From contig OU744733.1 in the NCBI GenBank assembly GCA_916613615.1, forward strand, positions 34,449,939-34,513,938: a stretch of 64,000 nt of DNA, given 5' to 3'. The position numbers were made by a program, and so were the translations under genes. The notes under the pieces are model-generated. The model was given only the letters and a program-made list of their open reading frames with translations. It was not told the DNA's origin and made no database searches. The DNA is from Steromphala cineraria. Lineage: Eukaryota; Mollusca; Gastropoda; Trochida; Trochidae. Of the stretch, positions 58,583-64,000 are shown piece by piece. The number at the start of each line of letters is the position of its first letter. The stretch's first letter is position 1.

Positions 58583-61500
58583 CTGAAATGACAAGAACAA
58601 ATTTTAGTTGCGAAAGGCTGAAATGTTGCCGACGTGTCACTAAACACTACCACACTTACTAAATTTTACAGTAATTATCACAGTAAGATTTATACTTAAG
58701 TTTTAAATGGACAATCTTATCCTTTTAGTGACATATCATAAAAACGAATTTTCCTATTATATTTGAAAAAGAATTCTAAAAAACATTTTGAAAATTGAAA
58801 TTTTGCTTCATGGTTTTTAAATGGCTTTTTTTTATATAAATTGATCATTCATCAAGCTTACATTAATTGCAATGGTCTGTCAGTGTTTTTTATCACAATT
58901 ATTTTATCAGTGCCACATGACATCTCTCTAAAATTCCAACAGAAGCAATATACATTATAAATACCAGTAATTAATCACAATGTTGTCCAATTATGATGTT
59001 GTTGTTTCTGTTACTGTTATTTCTGATTTTGTTAATGTTTTCAACAAATAGTACTGTTTGTCATGCAGTGTGTTATTGCCTGTATTTTGTTAGTTGACAT
59101 TGGTATGTTCCCAATAGTTTTTCATGTTTCATAACAAAAATATTCATATTTTCAAACACCACAAAATATTTTACTTCTTCAATGTTGCATTCTTAATATA
59201 AACTCAAATCATTTGAAATACATTTTTAAAATGCAAAATGTTATATTGTCTGTTGATATTGGTATGTTCTAATTAGGTTTTTTTTATGTTTCAATAACAA
59301 ATATACCGGTAATAATATTTTCAAACACCACAAAATATCTTACCCCTTCAATGTTTCATTCTTAAAACAAACTGAAATTGTTTTAAATATATTTTTTGAA
59401 ATGCAAATGGATTGCCTCAAATTTGTACAACACACTATAGATACTCCACCAAAAACTTTGTCTTTAAAACAATGAAAAACATATGCATAATCTATTTAAA
59501 ACAGCAGTAATTTGAAACCATTCAAGCCAAAGAAAGTTAACTTTTAATTACAAACGAAAAACATTTTTTAAGAGGAAAGTGATAAAAAGTGCCAAAAGGC
59601 ATGCTTCGTAAACGTGCAACAACCACAATAGAAATCTTGAAACCTTAAAAAGGCATTGGGGAAAATCGGCAGAGGAAATCTCGAGATTTAAGGGCCATGA
59701 CTTTGGCAATGCTAAGTTGGAGTAAGATCGGAAACAATTTTCTTATTCAGTTAGTTGCTTCCTGTAACAAAATGATTTCCTGTTCGAGTAATGAACAGAT
59801 TTTGGAGCTTGTCTTTAAAAAACGGATTTGACAGTGGGTTTGACATTTATTGAGCTTGTTTTAGAATGTATCTTGAACATCTTCCAGTGCACGGAAGAAG
59901 CATAAGAGGCTTAATTATAGTCTTTCTCTATTACTTGATAATAAGGATATCAACCATCTTGTCATTCTTAATTATGTCGTGAAAATTCCAAACCATTTTG
60001 CATTTTCGCTACTCAAGCTATTTATTTGCCATCTCCGTAAACTTTGCAAATTGAGCAATTTTATCTCGACCTCACTTCTTTTCTTCCTTGTAATCTCTTT
60101 ATGGTCATTGTCATTTTCCAAATGGGTTATAACCTGTTTGAATGTTTTCAAAAAGAAAATAGCATTTGAATATGTTATTTCGTACTTTCACTGAAAATAT
60201 TTTTACATTTTGATTAAAATTGAAAAATAAATCATCGAATCCCATTGTACCTAGAAAATTTATATTCTAATATGACTAACATAATGCATAAACTGCATTC
60301 TAATTTCATAATATGAAAAATTTATTTATCACAAGTAATGATAAATCTAAAATGCTTTCAAGAAATTTCTTTAACTCAAACATAAAGTCATATTCTGCTC
60401 TCTGTTAAAAATCAAATGACTGGTATCTGAAAATTAATACGATCAAAAAATAAAACGCCAATCTTGAATCAACATCCGAGTGATTATATCTGATGAAGTT
60501 AAATAGATATAATCATGTTGTATTCAGAAAATATCTCCAACATTTCTCAAATGATAACAATGGATTAAAAAAACTGAAATCAGAAATGAATTATCAATTC
60601 TCATTGCAATCTGACCCCCAAAACAATATAAATCCTGTTAAAATATGCAACATGACCTGATTTGTTTTCCAAGTTACACGCAGTGTAACGACCCTAATTG
60701 AACTATAATTATGAATCCATTTTGAATCACAAACCAAAATCTTGAAATACATTGTGACAGTTAATGTGATGTTATTTAATCCAGTACCATCACTATGAAA
60801 GATACAAATTGCCATGGTGAAAATAATAGGATGTGGCTAAAACATATCACAAGTATTTGTGTAATGATATAACTATGACAATATTTCATTGAAATCTTTA
60901 TGTAAATAAATTAAATGTACTTTGACATCAGATTACCACATCAAGTGCTTTATAATCTGACGTAAGCTTGTTTCGAATTTGGTTAGTGATTTTGACTTAA
61001 ATCCAATCACTCTTGAGGTTTTTGGGGATAATAATTTAGCCTTGAATCAAATGTTATTGAGGTAACTTTATTTTACCATTACCAAATCATTTTCTTTTCA
61101 TATAATATTAAATTTCTTTAAGAAGGAAAAAGAAGCAGTAGATTGGCAAATTTTAATCAAACCATACATGTGGAAATTTAATTATTCACAAAGAAAGATA
61201 CAATAGCATTTTGTAAAAATCAGATAAATAAGCTCTTCTTCATATTCTTCTAATTCAATGAAGAGCTGTTACTTAAAATTACTAGATCAGAAAGAAATGA
61301 TTCAGAATAATACACAATTTGAGTCAAAAGATACCATACCAATTCATCAAATACTTTTAATCATAACAGATAACAATTTTGCTGTTATTCAACCCCTACA
61401 AGATAACTAATCTTTGAAATTATGAAAACAAATTTCGACATAATAAGAACCATCTCTCAAAGGATATCATAGCAGTTGCTTAAAACATGGTAAATTTGCT

Positions 61501-64000
61501 GATATTCAACCCTAAGAAAATAGCTAAAAATAATTCGCACCAGATTCTTAAAGAACGAATAATTAGTGGAGACAGAATAAGAGTGGACGATAGAGCCTCA
61601 CTCCCATCACGTGCCGGAATGACCAGATCGCCGCGGGCAACCAGATAGAACCTGGCAGAGAAGATAATTTACAGATTCAATGTACAGGGTTTTGGGCCTC
61701 AATTAGTGCTAAGAATCTCTCCTTTTCTCGGCAAAAATATCACTGCTCCTAGCCCATTACGGACGAGGCTATCGCGAAACCTTTGCAGAGCTTCACATTC
61801 TGGAAGCAAGCTCTCGCTGGGTGCATTTGTCAAAGACACGACTTGCGGCCATGGAGGTATTAAGCTTCATTAAGTCGAGGTTTCTACGTCTTGGTATGGG
61901 GTGACAGCGGAGCGGTTCGACTCGATGGAACTCTTCTATGCTGGCGGAAATTATAGCCTTCTTTCCGCCTTACCGCCTGACAAGGGCTCTACCCACCTAA
62001 TTAGTGCACTATCACTTTGCTAATGCGAGTAGTCCACAAGATTCACCTCCAAACCGCTGGCTCAGGCAGGAAATTAAAGGAAAGAATCAATTTTTTAACC
62101 ATACAAGATATGTTAGAACATGTCTTGATTCCCGGAGAACATTGTCAGGTCTCAAAGGCTGACATAATAATTGGAGGCAGTCACTGTAGCGTAAGAAGAT
62201 TCACACAATGAACCAATGAAATTAGAACATTCTTCTTGCCAATGAGGTCCTGATTGGTTTAAAAGATTCAACTTGAAAGGGATGTTTTGTTTGAAATTGT
62301 TCACATTTATCTTACAATGTAGATCTGTAGGAGACTCACAAGAAAGATTAAAGAGTTCTCTTGAAACGGCTTGGCGCTCAATTCATCCTCGTATAGCTAG
62401 AAAATTACAAAATGATATACTATGAACAGATCTTCTATGTTTTAATGTGCGTCAAAGTCATTTTAACGTGGGTTTAAGTCACAAGTGATTATCTTAAATC
62501 CAAGAGGTTACACTAATAAGGGTATGTAATTGAAGATGGCATAACTCTCATTGTATACTTTAAAATGACAGGGACCACTAACTATTCCCCAAGTGGCACT
62601 AAACAACAGCTCTATTACTCAGTCATTAACTTTCAACATTTCTTATAAATTTCTACCGGCCTGTATTTTTTCAGATTTTGGAAACAGATCTTCAACCAGC
62701 TTCTTAAAAGGAATAAGGATTTTAGTTAAAAAAATCTATTTCTCTTGAAACTTTTCAAGAACACTTATTTTATAAGTTTTAACTTGGATCTGTGAAGGCT
62801 TACAATAATCTACAAGTCTAACAAAACTTGAAGATTCAGATGAGATTTTCATTGTTTTTACTTGTACCCTATCAGTAAGAGTACATTTCGCAAACTATAA
62901 GAAGAAAATGTTTAACAAAATCTTAGTACATTGATTACGAGTAATCTCTAAGGCTTACACAAAATTATTAAAAATATATATATATGATACCTTAATACCA
63001 TAAAATTCTAATAATTTTCATCAACGCGAGACACTGAATAAACCACACTAGTTGATTTATCACTATGACAAATATTAATCAACTTTCTGAATATATCCAG
63101 GAAAGGTGACCGCAAAGACGCAGATTTCCAACGACGAAAATAACCTCTTATGAATGTTCTGATTTTAGATTACAAACCTAATGACTTATTCTCGCCAACA
63201 GTGCCACGAACTACGACTCCAACACAATACTCGCATGTTATTAACCCCTATTTGCAGCCCTTCTTTTAATCTTCCCGCCAATCAGAATAATGTTTCCATT
63301 TTGTAAATGTGAACGTATTCTTGCTAATACTTCTAGCCTGTTACATCATGCAAACCATTAGCCGGGGTCTTTATTAATCTGGTAAAAAAGGTGTCATTTC
63401 CCGATATTGTTAAAAGCATATGGTTGAACATAAGAGTGGAAAAAACGGAGCCTCATTCCCATCACTCTAGAGATGAACTAAGCTCTAGCGTGAACTCGTT
63501 CAAAGTATTCCTCGGAAACTTTCAAACAAAAACATCTCTGCATGCTTCTGATCGATATTATTCATATTAATATCTTTTTCTTGTCTTTCAAAGATGGCAG
63601 AAGAAGTCTTTTATATAGTGGAAACTTTTAAAGATATTATTATTTTTTCGTGCTAAGAGTTAATAACGTCATTTGCAAATAATTTCCTTTACATAATGTT
63701 GCTGCTCTTTTGACTACAACTTCAAAGCATTGAACTCAGAATCAAAGTTTATCATAGCAAAGAGGGTATGAATCTCTTACTAGACTAATACTGCCTCTCC
63801 AACTAAATACTACAAGCCTGCGGGTTAGTTTTCCTTATGTGCGGAAGTAAGTTCGTGCTAAGTCTTGTCTGCTTGATACTCAAAGATTTGATGGCAATCA
63901 ATCGTAAAATTTGTAGTCCTAATCTTCTTAGAATTTCCTTTGGCGACCATTTTTACAATTAGTATTCTTCCGTACATACAAAAGCAATGATACAACTGTC
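58583..64000. other. Upstream intron or flank of the PTPRN-like gene
   Basis: AT-rich. The signal-peptide exon should lie on the minus strand upstream of 58582, but no candidate ending in phase 1 with a hydrophobic leader is convincing. A 165-bp duplication (59085-59405) and two GC-balanced patches (61560-62000, 63440-63500) are listed elsewhere. The plus frame 62017-62211 has no motif. Confidence 0.5.
59085..59405. repeat. Direct duplication, about 165-bp unit, two copies
   Basis: The segment with CATTGGTATGTTC, TTTTCAAACACCACAAAATA and TTCAATGTTGCATTCTTAA recurs with ATTGGTATGTTC, TTTTCAAACACCACAAAATA and TTCAATGTTTCATTCTTAA. Confidence 0.75.

Noticed and set aside
61740..61860. Signal-peptide first exon of the PTPRN-like gene on the minus strand
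   Set aside because: An ATG in good context gives only about 19 codons, with no hydrophobic leader and no donor in phase 1.

Overview
This window looks like AT-rich, repeat-laden nuclear DNA from a mollusc, most likely a bivalve. The main evidence is a set of tandem-core mobile elements with (ACGG)n tracts and terminal hairpins, the architecture of the bivalve 'pearl' (Helentron-associated) elements. Multi-kilobase introns, tRNA-derived SINEs and many TTAA-flanked MITEs fit the same picture. There are no operons, rRNAs, CRISPR arrays or bacterial-style genes.

One protein-coding gene can be supported. It lies on the minus strand and spans at least 58582 to 18539. Eight exons (527, 325, 81, 105, 108, 162, 64 and 90 nt) each have canonical AG/GT borders, and all seven junction phases agree, giving about 487 uninterrupted codons. 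The first exon encodes a RESP18-homology domain. The last two encode the start of a mature-ectodomain-like region, preceded by a Lys-Arg site. I read this as the luminal half of a receptor-type protein tyrosine phosphatase N (IA-2/phogrin/ida-1) homologue, a dense-core-vesicle membrane protein. The signal-peptide exon would lie beyond 58.6 kb. The rest of the ectodomain, the transmembrane segment and the phosphatase-like domain would lie to the left of 18.5 kb or outside the window; I did not find them here.

The remainder is intron or flank packed with repeats. From left to right: a decayed LINE 3' end (about 1.9-2.5 kb); a 156-bp satellite with a 312-bp higher-order period (2.6-3.5 kb); TTAA MITEs; a 1.9-kb pearl element (6.3-8.2 kb); a 32-bp minisatellite (17.2-18.0 kb); a second large pearl element (24.2-25.4 kb); a 45-bp GAGT-rich minisatellite (27.7-28.0 kb); nested pearl elements (32.6-33.8 kb); a local duplication cluster with a large foldback (35.7-37.8 kb); more foldbacks (38.4-39.2 kb); a 1.9-kb ATCC-type array ending about 25 bp from a splice donor (40.8-42.75 kb); a SINE and a Harbinger-like MITE (46.7-47.7 kb); and nested SINEs with clear target-site duplications (50.3-51.1 kb).

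Most long open frames in the window come from repeats whose unit length is divisible by three or which simply lack stops, not from genes. The most notable items are the three pearl families built on one architecture (one with a compensated hairpin), the array beside a splice site, the family of foldbacks sharing a palindromic centre, and the nested SINE insertions.
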